Shown: positions 1 to 5,980, counted from the first letter of the stretch. The stretch is DNA of 10,705 nt from Chloroflexota bacterium (GCA_016875645.1 VGPE01000077.1:1-10705); one strand, 5' to 3'. Program-made: numbers and translations. The notes: a model not told the origin generated them from the sequence alone.

Positions 1-140
1 GGTTCCGCTGAGCCATCGGCGACGGCGGTCGGAACAATCGAGGCGACTGCCCCGGACGGGGTCGCCGAGGCGAGCGCATCGCAGCCCAGCAGGCTGATGG
101 CGAGGCCCACGGCGGCCAGCGAAGAGCGCAGCGATGTCAC
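1..140 (-). CDS. Putative lipoprotein, N-terminal part only (runs off left edge)
   Basis: The minus strand, starting at a GTG at 140, opens a reading frame without stops to the window edge (46 full codons). The product begins VTSLRSSLAAVGLAISLLGC: a short arginine-containing n-region, a hydrophobic core, and a cysteine at residue 20 preceded by LLG. That is a plausible lipobox, so the mature protein would be lipid-anchored outside the membrane. After the cysteine comes an Ala/Ser/Thr/Pro-rich stretch of the kind that usually links the lipid anchor to a folded domain. The folded domain lies outside the window, so function is unknown. The gene diverges from gpsA with 44 bp between starts. A TACAGT hexamer lies nine bases before the GTG. 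The lipobox has Leu at -2, slightly off consensus. The start is inferred and no homologue was recognised. Confidence 0.6.
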   Translation of the reverse strand, partial: MTSLRSSLAAVGLAISLLGCDALASATPSGAVASIVPTAVADGSAE

Positions 141-149
141 GTCGGCCTG

Positions 150-155
150 ACTGTA
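150..155 (-). promoter_or_regulatory. Putative -10 (TACAGT) of the left-edge lipoprotein gene
   Basis: On the minus strand TACAGT is followed by nine bases and then the GTG at 140. It fits TANNNT, and the following CAGGCC also follows the -10 of the other lipoprotein gene (5981-5986). No -35 was recognised. The short leader leaves little room for a Shine-Dalgarno site. Confidence 0.4.
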
Positions 156-172
156 CCTGCCGCGGCCAGGAC

Positions 173-178
173 TAGAAT
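173..178 (+). promoter_or_regulatory. Putative -10 (TAGAAT) for a leaderless gpsA transcript
   Basis: TAGAAT, then six bases, then the GTG at 185. With usual -10 to +1 spacing, transcription would start at or next to the start codon, giving a leaderless mRNA. No Shine-Dalgarno sequence is seen before this GTG. The block TAGAATTCGCCCGTG closely matches TAGGATTCGGCCGTG before the gene at 6011, which supports a real shared signal. Confidence 0.6.
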
Positions 179-184
179 TCGCCC

Positions 185-1279
185 GTGCAGCGCGACGAGC
201 GGTCCGGCCCGGCGATGGAGACCGCCGCCAGCGCACCCGCGCGGGTCGTGGTCGTCGGGACCGGCGGCTGGGGCACGACGATGGCGATCATGCTCGCCGC
301 GCGCGAGCCCGTGGCGCTGCTCGCACGCCGGTCCGACAAGGCCGACCGCCTCCAGTCCGAACGCGAGAACCGCGAGAAGCTGCCGGGCGCCGCCTTTCCA
401 CCCGGTCTGGTCGTCACGGCCGACTCCTCCGTCCTCAACACCGCCGACCTCGTCATCTTCGCCGTCCCGTCGGCGCACCTCCGGACCACAGTGGCCAGGC
501 TCGCGCCGCAGATCCCGGCCGGCGCCGACCTGCTGTCGTTGGTGAAGGGCCTGGAGCGCGACACGCTGCTTCGCATGAGCGAGGTCATCGCGCAGGCCGC
601 CGGCGTCGACCAACGTCGTGTGGCGGCGCTCAGCGGGCCCAACCTGGCGGCCGAGATTGCTCGAGGCCTCCCGGCTTCGGCCGTGATCGGCGCGCGCGAC
701 CCGGCGCTCGCGCGCCGAATCCAGGCACGCCTCGGATCGCGAGCATTCCGCGTCTACGTCAACGCCGACATCGTGGGCGTGGAGCTCTGCGGGGCGCTCA
801 AGAACATCATCGCGATCGCGGCCGGCGCGGCGGACGGCCTCGGGTTCGGCGACAACGGCAAGGCCGGGCTCATGACGCGCGGCCTGGCCGAGATGATCCG
901 GCTCGGAATGGCGGCCGGCGCCAACCCGCTGACGTTCGCGGGCCTCTCCGGGATCGGAGATGTCATCGCGACGTGCGGCTCGGGCCTTTCCCGCAACCAC
1001 CGCCTGGGCCTTGAGCTGGCCAAGGGGCGTCGGTGGGCTGAGATCGAAGCGGACCTGCACGGAGTGGCCGAGGGCGCCTACACGGTCGTCGCCGCCAACG
1101 AGCTGGCGTCGCGACTGGGCGTGGAGATGCCGATCGCCCGCGAAGTGCAGCGAGCTCTCTTCGAAGGCAAGAGCGTGCAGCGCTGCCTGGTCGATCTGCT
1201 CTCGCGCGAGTCGAAGGACGAGTTGGCCGACCTGCCGCCATGGCTGGGACCCGCCGTCGCGGCGCCGCCGGAGCGCTGA
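185..1279 (+). CDS. gpsA: NAD(P)-dependent glycerol-3-phosphate dehydrogenase
   Basis: A cytoplasmic enzyme that reduces dihydroxyacetone phosphate to sn-glycerol-3-phosphate, the backbone for phospholipid synthesis. The 364-aa product has the family's order of motifs: a Rossmann nucleotide-binding loop GTGGWG (about residues 25-30), the SLVKGLE lysine (K121), SGPNLAAEIARG (about 150-161), the catalytic-lysine segment ELCGALKNIIAIAAG (K206), and GLSGIGDVIATC with SRNHRLG in the C-terminal helical domain. It ends with the usual SRESKDE-like tail plus a short Pro/Ala extension. Family members are about 330-340 aa, so it is complete. GTG 185 is chosen because a TAGAAT hexamer sits six bases upstream; ATG 215 is an alternative with no better ribosome site. 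The TGA stop is followed directly by TAG. It diverges from a lipoprotein gene, and a tRNA-Pro follows 16 bp after its stop. Confidence 0.96.
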   Translation: MQRDERSGPAMETAASAPARVVVVGTGGWGTTMAIMLAAREPVALLARRSDKADRLQSERENREKLPGAAFPPGLVVTADSSVLNTADLVIFAVPSAHLRTTVARLAPQIPAGADLLSLVKGLERDTLLRMSEVIAQAAGVDQRRVAALSGPNLAAEIARGLPASAVIGARDPALARRIQARLGSRAFRVYVNADIVGVELCGALKNIIAIAAGAADGLGFGDNGKAGLMTRGLAEMIRLGMAAGANPLTFAGLSGIGDVIATCGSGLSRNHRLGLELAKGRRWAEIEADLHGVAEGAYTVVAANELASRLGVEMPIAREVQRALFEGKSVQRCLVDLLSRESKDELADLPPWLGPAVAAPPER

Positions 1280-1285
1280 TAGACT
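1280..1285 (+). promoter_or_regulatory. Possible -10 (TAGACT) of the tRNA-Pro gene
   Basis: TAGACT begins immediately after the gpsA TGA and lies ten bases before the tRNA 5' end, so the transcript would start a few bases upstream of the mature tRNA. It matches TANNNT in a TA-poor region. No clear -35 is visible, and readthrough from gpsA is an alternative source of the tRNA. Confidence 0.35.
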
Positions 1286-1295
1286 CGCTCGCGAT

Positions 1296-1372
1296 CGGGG
1301 CGTGGCGCAGCCTGGTAGCGCACCTGAATGGGGTTCAGGAGGTCGAGCGTTCGAATCGCTCCGCCCCGACCA
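1296..1372 (+). tRNA. tRNA-Pro (anticodon GGG)
   Basis: A 77-nt cloverleaf folds by eye. The acceptor stem CGGGGCG (1296-1302) pairs perfectly with CGCCCCG (1362-1368), followed by discriminator A and an encoded CCA (1370-1372). The D arm GCGC-AGCCTGGTA-GCGC contains the conserved GG. The anticodon arm is CCTGA / ATGGGGT / TCAGG, which gives anticodon GGG after the invariant U33, reading CCC and CCU proline codons. The T arm GAGCG-TTCGAAT-CGCTC carries the TTCGAAT loop. The C1:G72 acceptor pair is typical of bacterial proline tRNAs. All stems are fully paired, so I see no reason to suspect a pseudogene. Confidence 0.97.
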
Positions 1373-1390
1373 GGCTCCTGAGCACGAACG

Positions 1391-1416
1391 GGCCCCCGGA
1401 CCGATGTCCGAGGGCC
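1391..1416 (+). terminator. Terminator-like hairpin after tRNA-Pro
   Basis: GGCCC (1391-1395) pairs with GGGCC (1412-1416) and CGGAC (1397-1401) pairs with GTCCG (1406-1410), with one C/A mismatch between them and a CGAT tetraloop. A weak pyrimidine run, TTCTGATT, follows. The stem is strong but the U-tract is poor, so intrinsic termination is plausible rather than certain. The rest of the gap to the convergent gene (1417-1513) holds nothing I can name. Confidence 0.5.
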
Positions 1417-1513
1417 TTCTGATTCGATCCGGTTACCCGGTCTACGCCCCCGCCGGTCCACGCCGTCGCCGCCCGTCCACCACGCCGTTGAGTGCCCCGC
1501 GCCCCGGATGTGC

Positions 1514-2644
1514 CTACGGCAGGACCGGCACCAGGCGCAGGATCTGGTCGCCCGACCCGTTGCTCGTGGAGACGAACAGGTAGCCCGACGGGCCGCTCAC
1601 GATCGCGCGCAAACGGCCATACGTGCCGTCGAACAGCACCGCCTGCTCGGTACACGCCCGCCCGTCGGCGGAGATCGTGAGCCGCCGGATATCCTGCTCC
1701 TTGAGCGTCGTCATGAACAGCGAGTTGCGGTAGTCACCCCAGTTCGCCGTCCCTGCGAACGCGGCACCGCTCGTGGCGATGGTCGGTTGGCCGGACGACC
1801 AGCACGGGTCGCGAAACCCGGCCTGCGCGGCCGGCCCAGCGTGGATGGTTCAGCCGTAGTTGCTCCCGCCGATGAGCAGGTTGAGCTCGTCCTCCTCGTC
1901 GGGACCGTGCTCCGCGGCGTACCGGCGGCCGTTGACCGGGTGGATCGCGATCCCCTGCGGATTGCGATGGCCGAGGCTGAAGACCGCAGTCCGGGCAGCG
2001 GCGCCCGGCAGGATCGGGTTGTCGGCCGGGATCGTGCCGTCGGCGTTGAGGCGCAGGATCTTGCCGTTGAAACGGCCCGGATCCTGGGCGTCCTCAGCCA
2101 CGGTCGCGTCGCCCATCGTCACGGACAGCTTCCCGTCCCGCCCGAACTCCAGGGCGCAGCCGTTGTGGAACCTCGCGGCGCGCATCCCGGTGCGGATCAC
2201 GTACCTGTTGAACGTGAACGACGAGCCGGCGCTCACGCGGTAGCGCAGTACCTGATTGCGCCACGCCCCGTCGTCCGTGCGCGACGCGCAGACGTAGAAA
2301 TAGCCGTTCGATGCGAAGGCGGGGTCCAGCGCCAGCCCCATCGCACCGGCTTCGCCTTCGGCGCGAACGCTGGGAATCGTGAACGTCCGCAGGAGCGAGG
2401 CCCGCGGCGCGCCGCTGGCATAGACCCGAATCCGGCCGGGCCGCTCCGTCACGAACATGCGCCCGTCCGGCGCGAACGCGATATCCCACGGATGCACGAG
2501 GCCGCTCTGCACGACCGACACGCGCACTGATGGCGACGCCGCGAAGACCGGTCCGGCGCTTCCGGCCTGGGCGCAGATCGTAAGTGCCACGATCGCGAGG
2601 ATCCAGGCCGGCCGCCGGGACCTGCGAGCGACAGCCGGCGTCAC
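1514..2644 (-). pseudogene. PQQ-dependent aldose sugar dehydrogenase (glucose/sorbosone dehydrogenase family), interrupted by an in-frame TGA
   Basis: This family (COG2133; soluble glucose dehydrogenase and YliI/Asd type) forms six-bladed beta-propellers that oxidise aldoses in the periplasm or outside the cell using PQQ. The GTG at 2644 overlaps the upstream gene's TGA (GTGA), which fixes the start. A signal peptide runs to about residue 36 (hydrophobic core, then VFAAS). Family landmarks follow: HPWDIAFAPDG (51-61), RFHNGCALEFGRDGKL with the presumed catalytic-base His160, RFNGKILRLNADGTIPADNP (191-210), GHRNPQG (225-231), and AEHGP...DELNLL leading to NYG (262-264). Codon 265 is TGA where the family has Trp (NYGWP). 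The same frame then stays open for 111 codons and is still family-like: CW..GQPTIATSGAAF, then LKEQDIRRL, ending at TAG (1514). Total 376 codons is normal family length. It could be a recent nonsense mutation, a sequence error, or readthrough; a 264-aa truncated product would lack the last blades. Confidence 0.85.
1850..1852 (-). other. In-frame TGA at the conserved NYGW tryptophan
   Basis: The minus-strand codon is TGA, following AAC TAC GGC (Asn-Tyr-Gly). A single G-to-A change at the third base of TGG would create it. No other stop or frameshift is seen on either side of this propeller gene. Confidence 0.85.
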
Positions 2645-3039
2645 AGGAGCCTGACGGCGCGGATCTCCAGTACCTGATCCTGGAGCTTCAGCAGCGTGCT
2701 GCGCGTCGCATGGCCCAGGAGTTGCCGTGATGTCCGCACAGCCAGCTCGACTCGGGGTCGTCGGGGTCGGCCGGACTCCTCGACCCGCTCGGCCGTAAAT
2801 CCCGCCTCGTTCAGGGTGATGAGGTTGCGGTTGAGGTCTGCCCGAGCTCCGATCATCTCGTTCGCGCCGGCCTCGCCCACCATCTGCGCCGGTACGAGCC
2901 CGACAGGCGTCGCGACACGTTGCGAGAGCGCGGGTTCGGTGAACGGAGCGGCGAGCGCATACCCCGAAATCGCGACCATCCTGCCGCTCGTCTCGTTGAA
3001 GCGGTCGGGGTGGAGCTTGGCTGTGAGGTAGTCGAGCAT
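2641..3039 (-). CDS. Hypothetical protein, 132 aa, coupled to the sugar dehydrogenase gene
   Basis: I do not recognise this protein. It begins MLDYLTAKLHPDRFNETSGR and has no hydrophobic signal or membrane segment. It looks soluble, mixed alpha/beta, with an Arg/Pro-rich patch (about residues 91-96, RPRRPR) and a C-terminal stretch that could form beta strand and helix (TLLKLQDQVLEIRAVRLL). Its TGA stop overlaps the GTG start of the downstream dehydrogenase by the GTGA arrangement. That is the main evidence that it is a real, co-translated gene and that this strand is the coding one. The ATG at 3039 is preceded by only a weak GGTGA ribosome-site match. A CACGAT hexamer seven bases before the ATG might be a poor -10. 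Since the partner is exported and this protein appears cytoplasmic, a shared function is not obvious. Confidence 0.6.
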   Translation of the reverse strand: MLDYLTAKLHPDRFNETSGRMVAISGYALAAPFTEPALSQRVATPVGLVPAQMVGEAGANEMIGARADLNRNLITLNEAGFTAERVEESGRPRRPRVELAVRTSRQLLGHATRSTLLKLQDQVLEIRAVRLL

Positions 3040-3343
3040 TCACCAGATCGTGACACACACGGTGCCAGCCGCGCGACGCCTGCGAGAAGGCCCGGGCGGT
3101 TGCTTCGGGGCCACCTGGACTGTCGATCTGGGGGCCTCAGAGGGGCAAGCGACGCGTTGCGTCGGCATCGGGCGGGAGGCTGCACTGTGGGACCGACCAA
3201 GCTCCGGGAACTCGCGTCTCGGCCGGCATCAGTCGAGCCATTCGATCACGCGATGTCTGTTCCGCATGAAAGGGCCCGCTGGACCGCCCGCGTACACTCC
3301 CCTGAGCCGAGTCCTTCGGTCGAGCACAGTGCAGCGAGGAACG
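3040..3343. other. 304-bp intergenic region between divergent transcription units
   Basis: No convincing gene is seen here. It must hold promoters for the minus-strand pair and the plus-strand KOW unit. It contains one perfect 6-bp inverted repeat, CGACGC-GTT-GCGTCG (3150-3164), a possible small operator or hairpin, and one TANNNT hexamer, TACACT (3293-3298), facing right. It is otherwise TA-poor, so no good -10 for the left-facing genes was found. Confidence 0.5.
3293..3298 (+). promoter_or_regulatory. Possible -10 (TACACT) of the KOW-protein unit
   Basis: TACACT is the only TANNNT hexamer on the plus strand in this intergenic region. It would start a transcript near 3305, giving a leader of about 40 bases before the ATG at 3344. 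No recognisable -35 lies 16-18 bp upstream. Confidence 0.35.
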
Positions 3344-3373
3344 ATGCCGACGAAGATCACGGGGCAGCCCTAG
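3344..3373 (+). CDS. Putative 9-codon leader ORF (MPTKITGQP)
   Basis: ATG at 3344 is preceded by GCGAGGA with only three bases of spacing, the best ribosome-site match in this stretch. The frame encodes MPTKITGQP and stops at TAG (3371-3373). The ATG of the KOW-protein gene follows with no gap, in the same frame. Possible readings are a tiny upstream ORF feeding ribosomes to the next start, a longer N-terminus broken by an amber codon, or chance. Nothing in the peptide (no run of one amino acid) suggests classical attenuation. Confidence 0.35.
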   Translation: MPTKITGQP

Positions 3374-3682
3374 ATGCCGGGCCGCAAGCGCAAGGTCGTC
3401 TATCCCACCAACAGCAAGCCCAAGGGTCCGCCACGGCCCGACTTCGTGTACACCTCGTCGAATGCGGTCTCGATCGACCTGAAGGCTGCCGAAGGCCGCG
3501 CGGGCCTCGCCGTCGGGGATCGGGTCCGGATCACCGGGACCGGCCTCTATTCCGGCGAAGCCGCGGTGATCGAGCGGTTCTCATTCGGGGCGATCCCCTC
3601 GGCCGTCGTACGCACCGAGGGCGGCCGGAGCCGCCAGGTCCGAACGGTCGACCTGGAGCCGATCGGCCCCGACAAGGCATAG
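3374..3682 (+). CDS. Small KOW/SH3-like domain protein, 102 aa
   Basis: The product has a basic, proline-rich N-terminus (MPGRKRKVVYPTNSKPKGPP) and then a compact beta domain at about residues 47-97. The stretch GDRVRITGTGLYSGEAAVIE resembles the KOW motif of NusG and of some ribosomal proteins: G-D-x-V-x-I, a turn with GxYxG, then A-x-V. KOW/SH3-like barrels generally bind RNA or proteins, so a nucleic-acid or ribosome-associated role is inferred, not shown. No partner residues or enzyme motifs are visible. The ATG directly follows the TAG of a 9-codon ORF, and its own ribosome site (GGGG about nine bases upstream) is weak, so coupling to the mini-ORF is plausible. The decarboxylase gene follows on the same strand without a visible promoter, so the two are probably co-transcribed. 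Confidence 0.7.
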   Translation: MPGRKRKVVYPTNSKPKGPPRPDFVYTSSNAVSIDLKAAEGRAGLAVGDRVRITGTGLYSGEAAVIERFSFGAIPSAVVRTEGGRSRQVRTVDLEPIGPDKA

Positions 3683-3782
3683 CGCCCGCAGGCGCAACCT
3701 GAAACCGCGCACCTTCGTGCCCGCCGAGCCGGATCCCCGCGCGTCTCAGCCATCCGCCGGGGCGCTGACGCCCGCCCAGGTC

Positions 3783-3788
3783 GGAGGG
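3783..3788 (+). promoter_or_regulatory. Shine-Dalgarno GGAGGG that decides the decarboxylase start
   Basis: GGAGGG lies nine bases before the ATG at 3798. The competing GTG at 3717 has no purine-rich site upstream. In known homologues such as animal AADC the alignment also begins around this methionine (M-x-x-x-EFR-x-x-G). Confidence 0.55.
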
Positions 3789-3797
3789 CTCACCGAC

Positions 3798-5270
3798 ATG
3801 GACCCGGACGAATTCCGCGCGAGCGGCCACCGGGTCGTCGACCTGCTCGCGGACTATCTCGCCGAGGTGGAGCGGTACGCCGTCTTCCCGCCCGTCGAGC
3901 CGGGCGACCTGCGCCCGCTCTTCGCGCCATCGGCGCCAGAGACCCCCGAGCCGGTGGGCGACATCCTGGCCGACATCTCGCGCTTGATCCTGCCCAACGT
4001 CACTCACTGGCAGCATCCGGGGTTCCTCGCGTATTTCGCAACGGCCGCGTCCGGTATCGGCATCCTGGGGGAGATGCTGACCGCGGGCATCGGCTCCAAC
4101 GCGATGCTCTGGCGCACGTCCCCGGTGGCGACCGAGCTGGAAGGCGTCATTGTCGACTGGTTCCGCCAGGCGCTCGGGCTGCCCGAGGGCTTGGACGGCC
4201 TCATCACCGACACGGCGTCGACGTCCACGCTGATCGCGCTCGCCGCGGCACGCGAAGCCGCCGGCATCGATGCCTCCCGAGCCGGTCTCGCCGGCCGCCA
4301 CGGACCCGGCGGCCTCGCCCTCAGGGTCTACGGTCCGACCGAGACCCACTCGTCAAGCGCCAAGGCGTGCATGACCCTGGGCATCGGGCGGGACCATTTA
4401 GTCCGTGTCCCGGTTGACGAGGCGTACGCACTCCGTCCCGATGCTCTGGCCGCGGCCATCGCCAGCGATCGTGCTGCCGGCCAACGGCCCCTGGCCGTGG
4501 TGGCCACGGTCGGCACCACCTCATCCACGTCGATCGACCCCGTCGCGGCGATCGCCGAGATTGCCGCGCGCGAGGGGCTCTGGCTGCACGTCGACGCCGC
4601 CTACGCCGGTGCGACGGCATTGCTGCCGGACCGCCGCGGACCCTTCACCGGCTGGGAGCGTGCCGACTCGATCGTCGTCAACCCCCACAAGTGGTTCTTC
4701 GCACTGCTCGACGCATCGCTCCTGCTCACGCGGCGGATCGACGACGTCCGAGCGGCGTTCAGCCTCGTCCCGGAGTACCTGCGCACGCTTGATCGGGACA
4801 ACCCGGCGCGCGACTACAACGAACTGACTTCGCAGCTCGGTCGCCGCTTCCGCGCCCTGAAGCTCTGGATGCTGCTGCGCTGGTTCGGCCTCGAGGGACT
4901 GCGGCGGCGGATCTCGGTGCACATCGAACTTGCGGCCGCCTTCGCCGGATGGCTCGACGCAAGCTCGGATTTCGAGCGCCTGGCGCCGGTCCCGTTCTCG
5001 ACCGTCTGCTTCCGCTATCGGCCGGCCGCGCTGGCCGGGCGCGCAGACGAGCCGGACATCGCGCGTCGTCTCGACGACCTCAATGCCCGTCTGCTGGACG
5101 CGGTCAACCGAAGTGGCGAGGTCTTCCTGTCCCATACCCGGCTCCGGGATCGCTTCACGATCCGGCTCGCGATCGGCAATCTGCGGACAGAGAAGCGGCA
5201 CGTGCGGAATGCCTGGGACCTCCTGAGGGACGAGGCCGCGCGACTCGCGCCGGAGGACCGCACCTCCTAG
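3798..5270 (+). CDS. Aromatic-L-amino-acid decarboxylase-type PLP enzyme (group II decarboxylase)
   Basis: A cytoplasmic PLP enzyme expected to decarboxylate an aromatic amino acid (Trp, Tyr, Phe or DOPA) to the arylalkylamine. Numbered from this ATG (490 aa; animal AADC is about 480), it opens MDPDEFRASGHRVVDLLADY. It then has ILPNVTHWQHPGFLAYF, YGPTETHSSSAKA with the PLP-stacking His184, WLHVDAAYAG with Asp266, and NPHKWFF with the Schiff-base Lys298. The mobile catalytic loop ends ARDYNEL..QLGRRFRALKLW. Tyr340 in that loop is the residue whose change to Phe marks aldehyde synthases, so decarboxylation is favoured. An in-frame GTG at 3717 would add 27 low-complexity residues but lacks a ribosome site. 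Substrate cannot be settled from sequence, and other group II decarboxylases are an alternative. It lies downstream of the KOW gene and overlaps the convergent lipoprotein gene by four bases. Confidence 0.9.
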   Translation: MDPDEFRASGHRVVDLLADYLAEVERYAVFPPVEPGDLRPLFAPSAPETPEPVGDILADISRLILPNVTHWQHPGFLAYFATAASGIGILGEMLTAGIGSNAMLWRTSPVATELEGVIVDWFRQALGLPEGLDGLITDTASTSTLIALAAAREAAGIDASRAGLAGRHGPGGLALRVYGPTETHSSSAKACMTLGIGRDHLVRVPVDEAYALRPDALAAAIASDRAAGQRPLAVVATVGTTSSTSIDPVAAIAEIAAREGLWLHVDAAYAGATALLPDRRGPFTGWERADSIVVNPHKWFFALLDASLLLTRRIDDVRAAFSLVPEYLRTLDRDNPARDYNELTSQLGRRFRALKLWMLLRWFGLEGLRRRISVHIELAAAFAGWLDASSDFERLAPVPFSTVCFRYRPAALAGRADEPDIARRLDDLNARLLDAVNRSGEVFLSHTRLRDRFTIRLAIGNLRTEKRHVRNAWDLLRDEAARLAPEDRTS

Positions 5271-5974
5271 GGCAGCTGTACCGGCAGGAAGATCGTGGTG
5301 TAGCTGAAGGTCCAGCGGACGTCACCGTCCGGGGCGCTTCGGGTGCCGGACAGGAGCCGACCGGTGGCCGCGTCCATCAGCAGCGTCGAGCGGACCGGCC
5401 CGCCAAGCGTCTCGGAGATGGCGGCGTACTCCCAGCGCCAGCGATCACGGCCGTCTGCCACCACGGTTTCGAGGATCTCGCTGTCCACGGGCATGCTTGC
5501 GTTCCATGCCTCCCGCGGTTGGCCCGTGCGGCGGAAGGCCGAGATGAAGCTAGCCGAGCCGCACGTCCAGCGAGCCGGTCGCGGCGTCGCCGTGAAGCCG
5601 TCGATCTCGTAGGCGCGGCCGTCCACGCAGACGCTGAGCAGCATGCCGTCCGACACGGCCGCGGACGCCCGCGGCTCGATGCGCAGCTCATCGGGGGTCC
5701 CGCCGACCACGATGACGCGCAGCCGCCCGGTGGCCCCGATGGCGCGGCTGGCGAGGGACCAGAGCCCACCGGGCGACGGCGGCGACGCGACGGGCCCAGC
5801 CGAGGCCGAGGACGACGGAGCGGCTCGCTCGGATGACGACGGAGCGGCAGAGCCGGCCGGGGGGCTGGGAGCGTCGCTGGCACAGCCGGCCAGCAGCACG
5901 GCCAGCAGCACGGCCAGCGACCATGCGCCCAGCAGGCGGACTGCGAGCCGCGGGCGCAGGACAGGTCGGTCCAC
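5267..5974 (-). CDS. Secreted lipoprotein, 235 aa, unknown function
   Basis: GTG at 5974 opens a lipoprotein signal peptide: arginines in the n-region, hydrophobic core AWSLAVLLAVLLAGC, and Cys31 in a textbook LAGC lipobox. Residues 32-70 are a Ser/Pro/Ala linker containing an imperfect 24-bp (8-residue) duplication, APSSS repeated. The folded part (about 71-235) looks beta-rich, with WSLASRAIGATGRLRVIVVGG near its start, two cysteines (in SVCVDG and TWTCGSA) that could form a disulfide, and a C-terminus with LLMDAATGRLLSGT followed by WTFSY. That last pattern loosely recalls LolA/LppX-like lipid-carrier lipoproteins, but only as a guess. The start is supported by TACCAT six bases before the GTG. 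The gene diverges from the flavoprotein gene with 36 bp between start codons, and its TAG stop shares a CTAG palindrome with the convergent decarboxylase. Confidence 0.8.
   Translation of the reverse strand: MDRPVLRPRLAVRLLGAWSLAVLLAVLLAGCASDAPSPPAGSAAPSSSERAAPSSSASAGPVASPPSPGGLWSLASRAIGATGRLRVIVVGGTPDELRIEPRASAAVSDGMLLSVCVDGRAYEIDGFTATPRPARWTCGSASFISAFRRTGQPREAWNASMPVDSEILETVVADGRDRWRWEYAAISETLGGPVRSTLLMDAATGRLLSGTRSAPDGDVRWTFSYTTIFLPVQLP
5811..5848. repeat. Imperfect 24-bp duplication in the lipoprotein linker
   Basis: The 14-base string GACGACGGAGCGGC occurs at 5811-5824 and again at 5835-5848, a spacing of 24 bp that keeps frame. It encodes the repeated APSSS segments of the linker, consistent with slippage expansion of a flexible tether. 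Confidence 0.6.
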
Positions 5975-5980
5975 GGCCTG

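Noticed and set aside
137..1060. Minus-strand 307-codon frame opposite gpsA
   Set aside because: gpsA motifs are unambiguous on the plus strand; this is a high-GC shadow frame.
1850..1852. UGA read as tryptophan throughout this genome
   Set aside because: Other genes here stop at TGA in GTGA overlaps with their neighbours, and no other recognisable protein contains an internal TGA.
1508..2530. Long plus-strand open frame (340 codons) opposite the sugar dehydrogenase
   Set aside because: The minus strand encodes clear family motifs in this stretch. Long antisense frames are expected at this GC content, and the translation is Arg/Gly/Ala-rich with no domain.
3050..3373. Plus-strand open frame of 107 codons through the intergenic region
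   Set aside because: The translation has no family features, a composition unlike neighbouring proteins and no ribosome site. Its last ten codons are the mini-ORF that has its own start signal.
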